Counted from the first letter of the stretch, positions 9,681 to 20,143 are shown. The stretch is DNA of 64,000 bases from Lachnoclostridium sp. An131 (GCF_002160825.1 NZ_NFLI01000002.1:1-64000), one strand, 5' to 3'. Notes: generated by a model not told the origin, from the letters alone. Numbers and translations: made by a program.

Positions 9681-9865
9681 AGCTGCGAAAATGGCTGCCC
9701 GGCCCGCAGGCTTGCCTGCCGGGATTGTGGATAGCAGTTACAGGAAGAGGCTGCGGTCATGCAGCAGCTTAGAGACAGGATAGAGTAATCTGATTTATAA
9801 TAGTTGCAGCTGGCGCAGGCTGCTGCCAGCAGAAAATAAGAATCGTATATGAGAGGAAACAGCAA

Positions 9866-11194
9866 ATGGCACAGAACACAAGCAAAAATCTCAGGAATCA
9901 AATCATTTATTCCATCTATGTGCGCAATTACAGCGAGGAGGGAACCTTCGCGGCGGTGGAACGTGATCTGGAGCGGATCCGGGACCTGGGGACGGATATC
10001 ATCTGGCTGATGCCGGTTCATCCGCTTGGGGTGAAGAACAGGAAGGGAAGCCTGGGAAGTCCCTATGCAATCCGGAATTACAGGGAGATTAACCCGGAAT
10101 TCGGCACGCTTCAGGATTTCCGCTCGCTGGTGGACCGGATTCATGAGCTGGGAATGAAGTGTATGATCGATGTGGTCTATAACCATACCTCGCCGGATTC
10201 CTGGCTGGCAGAGAATCACCCGGAATATTTCTACCGGAAGCCGGACGGAAGGATGGGTAACCGTGTGGGTGACTGGACGGATGTGGTGGATCTGGATTAC
10301 GGAAACCGGGAGCTCTGGGATTACCAGATCGAGACGCTGAAATACTGGGCGGAAATGGTGGATGGCTTCCGCTGCGATGTGGCTCCTCTTGTGCCGCTGG
10401 AGTTCTGGAAGAAGGCCAGAGAAGAGGTGGCAAAGGTAAGGCCGGACTGTATCTGGCTGGCCGAGTCCTCGGATCCGCCCTTTATTGTGGGGCTCCGGAA
10501 GGAAGGAATCCAGGTGCTCACAGACTCGGAGTGCTACCAGGCCTTCGATCTCTGCTATGATTATGATGTGTATCCGGCTTTCCGGGCATATCTGCGGGGC
10601 GAACTGCCCTTAAGCGCTTATGCGGAGCGGCTGAATATGCAGGAATACATTTACCCGGATAATTATGTGAAGCTGCGTTTTCTGGAAAATCATGACCAGG
10701 CCCGGGCGAAGGCTCTGATTTCGGATGAAAGGGTGCTTCGGAACTGGACGGCCTTTTCTTATTTCCAGAAGGGAGCGGCGCTGATCTATGCGGGCCAGGA
10801 GACGGAAAACACGAACTGTCCCAGCCTGTTTGAAAGGGATCCGGTGTCCTGGGATACCGGATATGATCTGACCGGGCTCCTGAAACGGCTGGCAGCGGTA
10901 AAGAAGAATCCGGTTTTTGCGGATAGCTCGTATTCTCTGAAGGCGCTGGATGAACAGGATATCCTTGTGGGAACCTATGAGGAGGGCAGTGGAAAGAGCG
11001 GCGGAAGCCTGGGAGAGGCCCATGGAAATAAAGGTATCCGGCTGGTGGGAATTTTCAGCTTCCGGGGCAGGGCAGCTGAGGTGGAGACAGAGCTGCCGGA
11101 CGGCACATACCGCAACAGCGTGGACGGCACAGAGGTCACGGTGAGGGACGGAAGGCTCCTGTGCCAGGGAGATCCGATCATTCTGGAATGCTGA
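9866..11194 (+). CDS. Glycoside hydrolase family 13 (alpha-amylase family) enzyme
   Basis: A 442-residue cytoplasmic alpha-glycosidase. GH13 region I is DVVYNHTS, region II GFRCDVAPL with the nucleophile Asp171, region III WLAESS with acid/base Glu200, and region IV FLENHDQAR with Asp277. There is no signal peptide, so it acts on imported oligosaccharides, fitting the ABC transporter that follows. The protein is compact, with a small C-terminal beta domain. Exact specificity (maltodextrin, sucrose or other alpha-glucoside) cannot be set from sequence. A TATAAT at 9796 with a weak -35 may drive it. Confidence 0.9.
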   Translation: MAQNTSKNLRNQIIYSIYVRNYSEEGTFAAVERDLERIRDLGTDIIWLMPVHPLGVKNRKGSLGSPYAIRNYREINPEFGTLQDFRSLVDRIHELGMKCMIDVVYNHTSPDSWLAENHPEYFYRKPDGRMGNRVGDWTDVVDLDYGNRELWDYQIETLKYWAEMVDGFRCDVAPLVPLEFWKKAREEVAKVRPDCIWLAESSDPPFIVGLRKEGIQVLTDSECYQAFDLCYDYDVYPAFRAYLRGELPLSAYAERLNMQEYIYPDNYVKLRFLENHDQARAKALISDERVLRNWTAFSYFQKGAALIYAGQETENTNCPSLFERDPVSWDTGYDLTGLLKRLAAVKKNPVFADSSYSLKALDEQDILVGTYEEGSGKSGGSLGEAHGNKGIRLVGIFSFRGRAAEVETELPDGTYRNSVDGTEVTVRDGRLLCQGDPIILEC

Positions 11195-11263
11195 ATTGCT
11201 GCCAGGGACATAAAAGGGCAGCGGAAGCGAAATACACAGGAATGTTAAATTTTTGCCGATCCC

Positions 11264-11292
11264 TTGAGAAATACAGGAAGAACCGTTATAAT
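11264..11292 (+). promoter_or_regulatory. Promoter of the sugar ABC transporter operon
   Basis: TTGAGA (11264-11269), 17 bp, TATAAT (11287-11292). The predicted start is near 11299. No operator was recognised. Confidence 0.8.
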
Positions 11293-11381
11293 TGTAACCA
11301 GAGATTTATCAGCAGGAGAGGCGGCGGTACATGAGAGCCTGTGGCGGCTTGTGCACCGGCGCCGAAAATGGAGTTAAGAAG

Positions 11382-12473
<1,092 letters not shown>

Positions 12474-12548
12474 TTTCCCGCCCGGGTCCATGAAGCCGGA
12501 AAAGCGGCCGGCTGTCCGGTCCGGGCATCAGAAAGGAAAATCGGTGTT

Positions 12549-13439
12549 ATGAATGCGAATAACAAAAAGGCCTGGCTGTATCTTCTGCCTGCGACTTTAT
12601 TTCTTGTATTTTTCCTGGTATATCCGCTGATTGACGTATTTATCTATTCGGTGGAAGAAGGATATAATTTTGCGTCGCAGACCTATTTCGGCACGGGACT
12701 TTATAATTTTTCCTATGTCCTGCATGATCCGTATTTTCTGCAGGCGGTAAAAAATACATTTATTCTGGTAATTATCACGGTTCCTGTCTCTACAGGGCTG
12801 GCGCTTCTGATTTCAGTGGGCTTGAGTTCCATCAAACCATTGAGGGAGCTCTACCAGACCGTGTATTTCCTGCCGTACGTGACGAATACGCTGGCAGTGG
12901 GCCTTGTGTTTATGATTCTGTTTCAGAAGACAGAGTACACGGACGGCCTGGTGAATCTGATGATAGGCTGGTTCGGCGGGGAATCGGTGGATTTCATCGA
13001 CGGGCCTTACTGGGCGAAAATGTTCGTCCTCTGCTTCTATACGGTCTGGGTGGTCACGCCCTTTAAGATTCTGGTGCTGACCAGCGCCCTCGCGTCGGTG
13101 AACCAGGACTATTACCGGGCGGCCAGAGTGGACGGAACGCCGCGGCTCCGGGTATTTACGAGGATTACGCTGCCGATGATTTCCCCGATGATTTTCTATC
13201 TGGTGATTACGGGCTTTATCGGAGCGTTTAAGGCATACAGCGACGCAGTGGCGCTGTTCGGCACGGATCTGAACGCGGCCGGAATGAATACGATCGTGGG
13301 CTATGTCTATGACATGCTGTACGGGGACAGCGGCGGATATCCCTCCTACGCGTCTGCGGCGGCAGTGATTCTGTTTGCCATTGTGCTGACGATCACCTGC
13401 ATCAACCTTATGGTAAGCAGAAAAAGGGTAGAAATTTAA
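12549..13439 (+). CDS. Sugar ABC transporter permease (MalF type)
   Basis: A 296-residue inner-membrane permease with six predicted helices. The EAA loop that contacts the ATPase is visible as DYYRAARVDGTPRLRVFTRITLP. It is the first of two permease subunits, as is normal for CUT1 sugar importers. AAAGGAAAA lies before ATG 12549. It is separated from the second permease gene by 97 nt containing a large hairpin. Confidence 0.92.
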   Translation: MNANNKKAWLYLLPATLFLVFFLVYPLIDVFIYSVEEGYNFASQTYFGTGLYNFSYVLHDPYFLQAVKNTFILVIITVPVSTGLALLISVGLSSIKPLRELYQTVYFLPYVTNTLAVGLVFMILFQKTEYTDGLVNLMIGWFGGESVDFIDGPYWAKMFVLCFYTVWVVTPFKILVLTSALASVNQDYYRAARVDGTPRLRVFTRITLPMISPMIFYLVITGFIGAFKAYSDAVALFGTDLNAAGMNTIVGYVYDMLYGDSGGYPSYASAAAVILFAIVLTITCINLMVSRKRVEI

Positions 13440-13443
13440 TAGT

Positions 13444-13516
13444 TACTGTTCAGACAGCCCCAGGCGCCATGCTGCGCAGGGGCGTAAGAACGTGATTCAG
13501 GTGTGAGTGAACAGTA
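13444..13516 (+). other. Nested inverted repeat between the two permease genes
   Basis: Perfect outer arms TACTGTTCA (13444-13452) / TGAACAGTA (13508-13516) enclose inner arms GCCCC / GGGGC. No T-run follows, so it is more likely an mRNA stability or processing element than a terminator. Confidence 0.6.
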
Positions 13517-13536
13517 GCGTTTAAGAGGGATAAGAC

Positions 13537-14457
13537 ATGGAACGACAAGCTGAGTATGAGAAGACCGGATATACGGAGGTCGGCCGCGGGAAAGCGGAAT
13601 ATGAAAAAATGCAGAAAAAAGCCGAAAGGCGGAACCGGATAAGGAAAGCTCTGACCTATACGGGATTAAGCATCTGGGCCCTGATTGTGCTGTTTCCTTT
13701 TTACTGGATGCTTCTGACGTCAGTGAAGAGCTACGGTGCGTACAACGCCGAGCATATTCCGGCTTTCTTTACACTGTCGCCGACGCTTCAGAATTATATC
13801 GACGCGTTTACCCAGGTGCCCCTGGTGGGATATCTTCTGAATACGGTGATCTTTGCCGTGCTGACCACGGCGCTGATGGTGGTGGTCAGCGTACTGGCCG
13901 CCTATGCGTTCGCGAGGCTTCAGTTCAGGGGAAGGAATCTGCTGTTTACGCTGTTTCTTTCGATGATGATGATTCCCAGCGAGCTGGTGGTGATTACCAA
14001 TTTTGTGACGGCTACCAATCTGGATTTGAGAAATACCTTCGCCGGCCTGGTGCTTCCGTCTGTGACTTCGGTATTTTATATCTATCTTCTGAAGGAAAAC
14101 TTTGAGCAGGTGCCGGACGAGCTTTACCGGGCGGCCAAGGTGGACGGAACCTCGGATTTGAAATATCTTAGGAAGGTTATGGTTCCCATCTGCCGGCCCA
14201 CCATCGTCACGGTTACGATTCTGAAGATTATTGAGTGCTGGAATTCCTATGTGTGGCCGAGGCTTGTCACGGATGATCCGGCCTATTACCTGGTGTCAAA
14301 CGGAATCCAGGAGATCCGGGAAAACGGCTTCGGCCGCGAAAATATTCCGGCCATGATGGCGGCTGTCGTGGTGATTTCCGTGCCGCTTATTATACTGTTC
14401 CTGGTATTCCGCAGGAAAATCATGGAAGGTGTGTCAAGAGGAGGAATGAAGGGATGA
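13537..14457 (+). CDS. Sugar ABC transporter permease (MalG type)
   Basis: A 306-residue permease with six predicted helices and the EAA loop at ELYRAAKVDGTSDLKYLRKVMVP. The first 45 residues form a charged cytoplasmic extension before the first helix, longer than in many MalG proteins. AAGAGGGAT precedes ATG 13537. Its stop overlaps the start of the binding-protein gene (ATGA), so the two are translationally coupled. Confidence 0.92.
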   Translation: MERQAEYEKTGYTEVGRGKAEYEKMQKKAERRNRIRKALTYTGLSIWALIVLFPFYWMLLTSVKSYGAYNAEHIPAFFTLSPTLQNYIDAFTQVPLVGYLLNTVIFAVLTTALMVVVSVLAAYAFARLQFRGRNLLFTLFLSMMMIPSELVVITNFVTATNLDLRNTFAGLVLPSVTSVFYIYLLKENFEQVPDELYRAAKVDGTSDLKYLRKVMVPICRPTIVTVTILKIIECWNSYVWPRLVTDDPAYYLVSNGIQEIRENGFGRENIPAMMAAVVVISVPLIILFLVFRRKIMEGVSRGGMKG

Positions 14458-16049
14458 GAAAGCCTGGAAAAGGAATTGCAGCGCTTCTGGGCGTTCTGTG
14501 CCTGGGGCTTCTTTCCGGCTGCCACGGACAGAGGGAGCAGGCCGCTTTTACGGTGCCGGAGAGCTTTGACGCTTCCAGGGATTATGAGATTACGTTCTGG
14601 GCGAAGAACGACACCAATATTAACCAGACGGAGATTTATAAGCAGGCCATTGCCGATTTTCAGGAGCTGTATCCGAATATTACGGTGAATCTTCGGCTTT
14701 ATACGGATTACGGAGACATTTACAACGATGTCATTACCAATATTTCCACGGGAACGACGCCCAATGTCTGCATCACCTATCCCGATCATATTGCCACGTA
14801 CATGACAGGCGAGAATGTGGTGGTACCGCTGGACGGGCTGTTCGCAGATGAGAAATATGGGCTGGGCGGGAGCGAGCTGCTCTTTGACGGCCCGAAGCAG
14901 GAGGAGATCGTGCAGCAGTTTCTGGAGGAGTGCTCCATCGGGGGCTATTATTACGCGGTTCCCTATATGCGCTCTACGGAAGCCTGCTATATCAATAAGA
15001 CTTACGTGGAAGCTCTGGGCTACACGCTGCCGGAGACGCTGACCTGGGATTTTATCTGGGAGGTGTCGGAGGCTGCTGCGGAGAAGAATGCGGACGGCAC
15101 GTATAAGCTGAACGGCGGAGACGTCATGATTCCCTTTATCTACAAGTCTACGGACAACATGATGATTCAGATGCTGAAGCAGCAGGGGGCAGGCTATTCC
15201 ACAGAAACCGGGGACATTCAGATTTTCAATGACACGACGGAGGAGATCCTTTACACGGCGGCGGAGCATACGGAAAGCGGGGCCTTTTCCACGTTCAAGA
15301 TCTCCGGCTATCCGGCCAATTTCCTGAACGCGGGCCAGTGCGTCTTTGCCATTGATTCCACGGCAGGAGCGACCTGGATGGGAAGCGACGCGCCGCTGGT
15401 GGATATCGCGGAAGAAGCCCTGGTGGATTTCGAGATCGAGGTCATGGAGATACCTCAGTACGATCCGGAGAATCCTCAGATGATTTCTCAGGGACCGTCT
15501 ATCTGTATTTTTAATAAAGAGGATCCCCAGGAGGTTCTGGCTTCCTGGCTGTTCACCCAGTATCTTCTGAGCAACGAGGTGCAGATCGCATACGCGCAGA
15601 CGGAGGGCTATGTGCCGGTTACGACAAAGGCGCAGAACTCGGAAGAGTATCAGGATTATCTTTCCCGCGCAGGGGAGGATGACGATACGTATTATGAGGT
15701 AAAGATCAAGGCGTCCCAGATTCTCCTGGATCATATGGATGATACGTTTACCACCCCGGTGTTCAACGGTTCCACGTCTCTCCGCGACGCGGCGGGCCAG
15801 CTCATCGAAGAGGTGGTGAAATCTGTCCGGAGAAAAGAGACGGTGGATGACGCCTATATGGAAAACCTGTATGCAGAGGTTCAGGCTTTGTACCGTCTGA
15901 ATGAGTATGGCGGGCCGGCGGAGGGCAAGGTGGATCTTGGCCCGCTGCCCGGAACGGCGAAGGCGCTGCTGGGGGCGCTGGCGGCTGCCTGGGTACTGAT
16001 TTTGCTGTATCTGGCGGTATCGTCCCGATCCCGCAGGCGGAAATTATAA
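14454..16049 (+). CDS. Extracellular sugar-binding protein with C-terminal membrane helix
   Basis: A 531-residue solute-binding protein of the CUT1 importer. The signal ends in a lipobox (GLLSGC, Cys23), so it is anchored outside by lipid. Mature residues about 38-460 have the family 1 binding-protein character (ITFWAKNDTNINQTEIYKQA at the start of lobe I). Unusually, the protein ends with a hydrophobic helix of about 22 residues and RSRRRK, so it should also be anchored at the C-terminus. It sits last in the operon, whereas binding-protein genes are usually first. The sugar is probably an oligosaccharide used by the upstream GH13 enzyme. Confidence 0.88.
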   Translation: MRKPGKGIAALLGVLCLGLLSGCHGQREQAAFTVPESFDASRDYEITFWAKNDTNINQTEIYKQAIADFQELYPNITVNLRLYTDYGDIYNDVITNISTGTTPNVCITYPDHIATYMTGENVVVPLDGLFADEKYGLGGSELLFDGPKQEEIVQQFLEECSIGGYYYAVPYMRSTEACYINKTYVEALGYTLPETLTWDFIWEVSEAAAEKNADGTYKLNGGDVMIPFIYKSTDNMMIQMLKQQGAGYSTETGDIQIFNDTTEEILYTAAEHTESGAFSTFKISGYPANFLNAGQCVFAIDSTAGATWMGSDAPLVDIAEEALVDFEIEVMEIPQYDPENPQMISQGPSICIFNKEDPQEVLASWLFTQYLLSNEVQIAYAQTEGYVPVTTKAQNSEEYQDYLSRAGEDDDTYYEVKIKASQILLDHMDDTFTTPVFNGSTSLRDAAGQLIEEVVKSVRRKETVDDAYMENLYAEVQALYRLNEYGGPAEGKVDLGPLPGTAKALLGALAAAWVLILLYLAVSSRSRRRKL

Positions 16050-16107
16050 AAAAGCGGAAAATCTGTCAGCTTTCGCTCAATTGAAAGCTGCCGCTGCCGC
16101 GGAGTTG

Positions 16108-16135
16108 TTGACTTCTGGAGATTTTGGATTATAAT
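16108..16135 (+). promoter_or_regulatory. Promoter of the OB-fold-like lipoprotein gene
   Basis: TTGACT (16108-16113), 16 bp, TATAAT (16130-16135). A hairpin (CAGCTTTC / GAAAGCTG, near 16068-16091) lies before it. A GGCCGG / CCGGCC hairpin (16160-16187) lies in the leader. Confidence 0.75.
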
Positions 16136-16239
16136 AAAACTGTGCGTTTTCTGCGGAAGGGCCGGATCACTGATATCTGGACCGGCCTGTGTGAAAGCGC
16201 CGGCATGGTAAAACATACAAAGTGAAAAGGAGAATTATT

Positions 16240-17085
16240 ATGAAAAAGAGTTTATGTGCAGCTCTGCTTCTCTCCATGACGCTGGCTCTGGCCGGCTGTG
16301 CAGGACAGGCTGATACCACAGCGGAGACAGAGACGACTGAGGACAGCACTGCCGCCGAGACAACGGAAGAGACCGCAGAGACGGAAGAGAGCACAGACAC
16401 AGAGGCTGCTGCAGAGGAGACAGCTCCGGCTGAGGTGATGACCCATGAGGAGTACATGGCTGCAGACGTGGACACACAGGTTACCGTAGAGTCCTATGTT
16501 CAGGCAACGCAGTCCTGGTGGGATGATAACGGACAGGGAAAGATCACAGTTTATGCCCAGAGCGAGGATGGCGCGTATTTCTTCTATGAGCTGGCCTGCT
16601 CTGAGGAGGATGCCGCAAAGCTGACTCCGGGAACCAAGATCCGCGTAACAGGATACAAGTCCGAGTGGTCCGGCGAGATCGAGATTATGGACGGAACCTT
16701 TGAATTTGTGGACGACGGCGAGGAGTTTATCGCAGAGCCCCTTGATGTGACAGAGATGCTTGGAACAGACGAACTGATTAACCATCAGAATGAGCTTGCA
16801 TCCTTTACAGGCCTTACGGTGGAGCCGGCGGCAGAGGGAAGCGACGCGGCTTTCCTGTACAGCTATGACGGTTCCGGTTCAGATGGGGACGATCTGTATT
16901 TTAACGCTTCCTACAACGGACAGACCTATACCTTTACCGTAGAGTCCTATCTGTGCGACAATACGACAGACGTATACAATGCAGTAGAGGCTCTGGAGGT
17001 GGGCCAGACCATCGATATGCAGGGCTTCCTGTACTGGTATGAGGGTGTAAACCCGCACATCACAATGGTGACTGTAGCAGAGTAA
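16240..17085 (+). CDS. Lipoprotein with two OB-fold-like domains
   Basis: A 281-residue predicted lipoprotein (lipobox ALAGC, Cys20). After the signal comes a Thr/Glu/Ala-rich linker of about 40 residues. Two beta-rich modules then follow the pattern of nucleic-acid-type OB folds used in secreted clostridial proteins: one around VDTQVTVESYVQATQSWW to TFEFVD, the second from ELINHQNELASFTG to the end. ATG 16240 is preferred over 16222 because AAGGAG lies 8 nt upstream. It has its own promoter. No enzyme motif is seen; the role is unknown. Confidence 0.7.
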   Translation: MKKSLCAALLLSMTLALAGCAGQADTTAETETTEDSTAAETTEETAETEESTDTEAAAEETAPAEVMTHEEYMAADVDTQVTVESYVQATQSWWDDNGQGKITVYAQSEDGAYFFYELACSEEDAAKLTPGTKIRVTGYKSEWSGEIEIMDGTFEFVDDGEEFIAEPLDVTEMLGTDELINHQNELASFTGLTVEPAAEGSDAAFLYSYDGSGSDGDDLYFNASYNGQTYTFTVESYLCDNTTDVYNAVEALEVGQTIDMQGFLYWYEGVNPHITMVTVAE

Positions 17086-17143
17086 GAGGACAGCTATACC
17101 AGCAGGGAATGAATAAAAAGGCAACAAATAGAAAGTAATGATA

Positions 17144-17202
17144 GAAAATTGCCGCAGGCATACTTTAGGGAAAATTGGAAAGTATGTTCTGCGGCAGTTT
17201 TC
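17144..17202. terminator. Bidirectional terminator between convergent genes
   Basis: Arms GAAAATTGCCGCAG (17144-17157) / CTGCGGCAGTTTTC (17189-17202), with inner arms ATACTTT / AAAGTAT. It serves the lipoprotein gene on the plus strand and the sugar kinase on the minus strand. Confidence 0.85.
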
Positions 17203-17310
17203 GTATAGCGCAATGTTTTACGCAGTCTGATATTACAGCCCGGTCATGATTCGGAGAGCTATTCTGATTTCTTTTTCCAGCCAAATTCTTTCTCATTGGA
17301 TTTTCCCTCC

Positions 17311-18258
17311 TTATTCCGGCAGGGGCATATTTTGCCAGCGTTCCATGACCTGCGTAAGCGACCGGACGCCCGTGCAGGCTCCGACGCTTTCTACTGCTAT
17401 GGATGCCGTGGCGCTGGCGAAGCGGGCGCATTCTATGGGAGACATGCCCTCTGAGAGCGCATAGAGGAAGCCTGCCGCAAAGTTATCTCCGGCCCCGGTG
17501 GTGTCAATACAGCGTGTGCCGGGACAGGCAGGAATCAGGGCGGCAGTCTGCCTGTTTTTCAGGAAACAGCCTTTGCTCCCGAGCTTGAGGACAATGCAGG
17601 AAAGACCGCAGGCGAGAAAAGCGTCCGCGATCGCCTCTGGCGTGTCCTGCCCCGATACAGCCTTTGCCTCTTCATAGTTCGGGAAGAGGTAATCGATATA
17701 AGAGAGAATGGGGCGGATGTCCTCCAGGGTTTCCCCGTTTTTGCAGCGTGTCATGTCGGCGCACAGAAGGCCGCCGCTCTCCTTTACAGACCGGAACAGG
17801 GCTGCCATGGCAGGAACATCGAAAAGCGGTGAGACAAAGATGCTTGCAAAGGAAAAAATGGGGCTTTTCTTGAGAGCCTCATAGGGAATATCCGAAAGGG
17901 ACAGCTTCCGGAGGCTGCCGTTTTTGTTTGTAATAAAGGAACGCTCCGCGTCCTCGTGGACGAGCACGATGTTGATGCCGGTATCCAGTCCCTTTTCAAT
18001 GACAGAATCCCTGACAGAGACGCCGTTCTGCTCAAAGTGCGACAGGAGCAGGCGCCCGGCCATGTCGTCTCCCAGCTTGGTGATCAGGTTCACTTTTTTG
18101 CCAAGCCGGGCCAGAATTGTAGCCTCGTTCGCGGCATCTCCGCCTACCGTCATGGAGACGCCCTCTGCGGGCCAGGAGCGGCTGTTCAGATTGGAAGGGG
18201 ATACGGGATGGGCCAGCACGTCAAGGATGGCTGCGCCGATTACAGTGATATCATACAT
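17311..18258 (-). CDS. PfkB-family carbohydrate kinase
   Basis: A 315-residue ribokinase/PfkB-type kinase. The N-terminal GGDAANEATILARLG motif is the substrate-binding PfkB signature 1. Near the C-terminus DTTGAGDNFAAGFLYAL is signature 2, with the catalytic Asp in GAGDN. The substrate is probably a sugar or nucleoside and cannot be named. AGGAGG precedes the ATG at 18258. A GGGCGTC / GACGCCC hairpin (18284-18310) lies in the leader. It appears monocistronic. Confidence 0.88.
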   Translation of the reverse strand: MYDITVIGAAILDVLAHPVSPSNLNSRSWPAEGVSMTVGGDAANEATILARLGKKVNLITKLGDDMAGRLLLSHFEQNGVSVRDSVIEKGLDTGINIVLVHEDAERSFITNKNGSLRKLSLSDIPYEALKKSPIFSFASIFVSPLFDVPAMAALFRSVKESGGLLCADMTRCKNGETLEDIRPILSYIDYLFPNYEEAKAVSGQDTPEAIADAFLACGLSCIVLKLGSKGCFLKNRQTAALIPACPGTRCIDTTGAGDNFAAGFLYALSEGMSPIECARFASATASIAVESVGACTGVRSLTQVMERWQNMPLPE

Positions 18259-18343
18259 GGAAAGTCCTCCTTTTCAGGCTGTTGGGCGTCCGGGACATCC
18301 GCAGACGCCCTGCAGGCTGGTGAAATATGTGAAAATACCGGAA

Positions 18344-18388
18344 AAAATGCCTGTCTACTTCGTATTATATACGGAGGACAGGCATTTT
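18344..18388 (-). terminator. Terminator of the 48-residue peptide gene
   Basis: Perfect 12-bp arms AAAATGCCTGTC (18344-18355) / GACAGGCATTTT (18377-18388), 21-nt loop. It begins 17 nt after the small gene. Confidence 0.85.
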
Positions 18389-18405
18389 GAAAGAGATGAA
18401 AATCT

Positions 18406-18552
18406 TTATTTTGTCATTGGAATGCCGTGAACAATGCGGCGGTAAATCTTCCAGATAATCACTGCCGGAAAGCTGATGGTCAGATACAGGGTCGTTAAAA
18501 GCCCCGTGATTCCGCCTACGATTGCCACGATCCATAAAATGATATTATTCAT
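18406..18552 (-). CDS. Small hydrophobic membrane protein, 48 residues
   Basis: An unannotated-size gene encoding 48 residues that begin MNNIILWIVAIVGGITGLLT. A long hydrophobic stretch covers residues about 4-34, enough for one long or two short membrane helices, and a basic tail (KIYRRIVHG) follows. The ribosome site AGGGGAG lies 9 nt before ATG 18552, and a strong dedicated terminator follows. A candidate promoter (TTGTCT, 16 bp, TAAAAT) lies upstream on the same strand. Start, terminator and composition support a real gene. No function is recognised. Confidence 0.7.
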   Translation of the reverse strand: MNNIILWIVAIVGGITGLLTTLYLTISFPAVIIWKIYRRIVHGIPMTK

Positions 18553-18704
18553 AATAGCAACTCCCCTTTTCCTGCTGATGTAAGTAATTCCTGCTGACGC
18601 TGTTTTTATTTTAGCAGGATTGATGGAAAAGACAAAGAAAGCGCCCGGTTTCTTAACGAAATTTTAACGACTGAAGCTGTGCCGGAGAGCGGGGCAGAAG
18701 CGAA

Positions 18705-18724
18705 GCCTGACTGGAGATTCAGGC
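18705..18724 (-). terminator. Short terminator-like hairpin at the end of the symporter gene
   Basis: Read on the minus strand, GCCTGA / TCAGGC encloses 8 nt and includes the stop codon; a T-containing stretch follows. It is weak. Confidence 0.4.
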
Positions 18725-20143
18725 CTTTTCGTCCAGGTGCTTCAGATAATAACGTGTGTCTCTGGCAATTACGCCGGAGAGAAGAAGGATGGCAAGAAGA
18801 TTCGGCAGGGCCATCAGGGCGTTCAGCGTGTCGGAGATATTCCATACAAGCTCCAGGCGGAGGACCGGGGCAAAGACAATGACAAGGATCCATAAAAAAC
18901 GGTAGGGGAACAGAGAAAGCTTCCCGAAGAGGTATTCCAGGCAGCGTTCCCCATAATAGGACCAGCCAAGAATCGTTGCATAGGCAAAGGTGATGACGCC
19001 TGTCATCAAAACAGGCTGGCCGATACAGGGAATCTGCGAGAAGGCGGCGCTGGCAAGGCTGCCGCCGGAGAGAACGGCAGGTGCAGCCTCAGGGGCGGCG
19101 CCGGACGCAGAGCCGGAGAGCAGGCTGCTGACCAGGACAAGGCCGGTAATGAGACAGACGACGACCGTATCCCAGAAGGTGGCGGTGGAAGCGATGAGAG
19201 CCTGGCGGACAGGGTTGCGGCTGCGGGCGGCAGCCGCAACGATGGGTGCGGATCCCATGCCTGCCTCGTTGGAAAACAGGCCCCGGGAAATACCGTACCG
19301 GGCTGCCAGCATAATGCCGGAGCCTGCCATGCCTCCAGCCAGGGAGCCAGTCTCGAAAAATGCGCTTTTCAGAATCAGGGCCAGGGCGTCAGCGAGAAAT
19401 GCACGGTTGATGTACAGGATTGCAAGACAGCCGAGCATATAAAAAAGAGCCATAAAGGGGACCAGCCTTTCACAGACCCTTGAGACAGAGCGGACGCCGC
19501 CGAAAATAACGGCGCAGGTAACGAGGCCCGTGACAAGGCCTATAGCCAGAGCAGGAAGCTGAGGAAAGTGCTGCACCAGGGAGGAAAGCCCCGGGAAGCT
19601 GCCGGCAGCTTCCCGCAGAGCCGGCTCCGCGACAGCGGAGATAGCATTTACCTGGACGCCGCAGCCTATGCCGAAGGAGGTCAGTGCGCCGAAAAACGCG
19701 AAAAGGACCGCGAGAGGCTTTAGATGAAGCCCCCGTTCCAGCGCGTACATGGCGCCTCCCAGCATGGTTCCGTCTTTGGCGCGGATCCGGTATTTGAGGG
19801 CAATCAGGGACTCGGCGTAGGATGTGGCTATTCCAAAAATCCCTGTAAGCCAGCACCAGAAGACAGCGCCGGGGCCGCCAAGAGCGATTGCGGTTCCCAC
19901 GCCGATAATATTTCCTGTGCCGAGTGTGGAGGCCAGAGAGGTGGACAGCGCGGCGAAGGGGCTGATATCTCCTTCTGAATCCGGATCCCGTGTCAGTGAG
20001 AGACGGATAGCCAGAGGGAGCTTTTTTTGAATAAATCCTGTCTTCCAGGTCATGAAAAGATGGGTGCCTGACAGCAGAAGGATCATGGGAAGGCCCCAGA
20101 GGCAGTTGTTGACGCTTTCTATGAGTTGGCTCAGGTTTTCCAT
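18719..20143 (-). CDS. Sodium:alanine/glycine symporter (AGCS family)
   Basis: A 474-residue multi-helix membrane transporter importing a neutral amino acid with sodium. It has the AGCS hallmarks: STLGTGNIIGVGTAIALGGPGAVFW in the first half and SNEAGMGSAPI in the middle. ATG 20143 is chosen because GGAG lies 7 nt before it and because MENLSQLIESVNNCLWG begins the family N-terminus. Open frame continues far upstream by chance. The divergent padR gene begins 157 bp away. Confidence 0.92.
   Translation of the reverse strand: MENLSQLIESVNNCLWGLPMILLLSGTHLFMTWKTGFIQKKLPLAIRLSLTRDPDSEGDISPFAALSTSLASTLGTGNIIGVGTAIALGGPGAVFWCWLTGIFGIATSYAESLIALKYRIRAKDGTMLGGAMYALERGLHLKPLAVLFAFFGALTSFGIGCGVQVNAISAVAEPALREAAGSFPGLSSLVQHFPQLPALAIGLVTGLVTCAVIFGGVRSVSRVCERLVPFMALFYMLGCLAILYINRAFLADALALILKSAFFETGSLAGGMAGSGIMLAARYGISRGLFSNEAGMGSAPIVAAAARSRNPVRQALIASTATFWDTVVVCLITGLVLVSSLLSGSASGAAPEAAPAVLSGGSLASAAFSQIPCIGQPVLMTGVITFAYATILGWSYYGERCLEYLFGKLSLFPYRFLWILVIVFAPVLRLELVWNISDTLNALMALPNLLAILLLSGVIARDTRYYLKHLDEKA

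Noticed and set aside
14286-15734. 482-codon minus-strand frame opposite the permease and binding-protein genes
   Set aside because: It lies fully on the reverse of two convincing genes, and has no domain, start signal or promoter. It reflects codon bias of the real genes.
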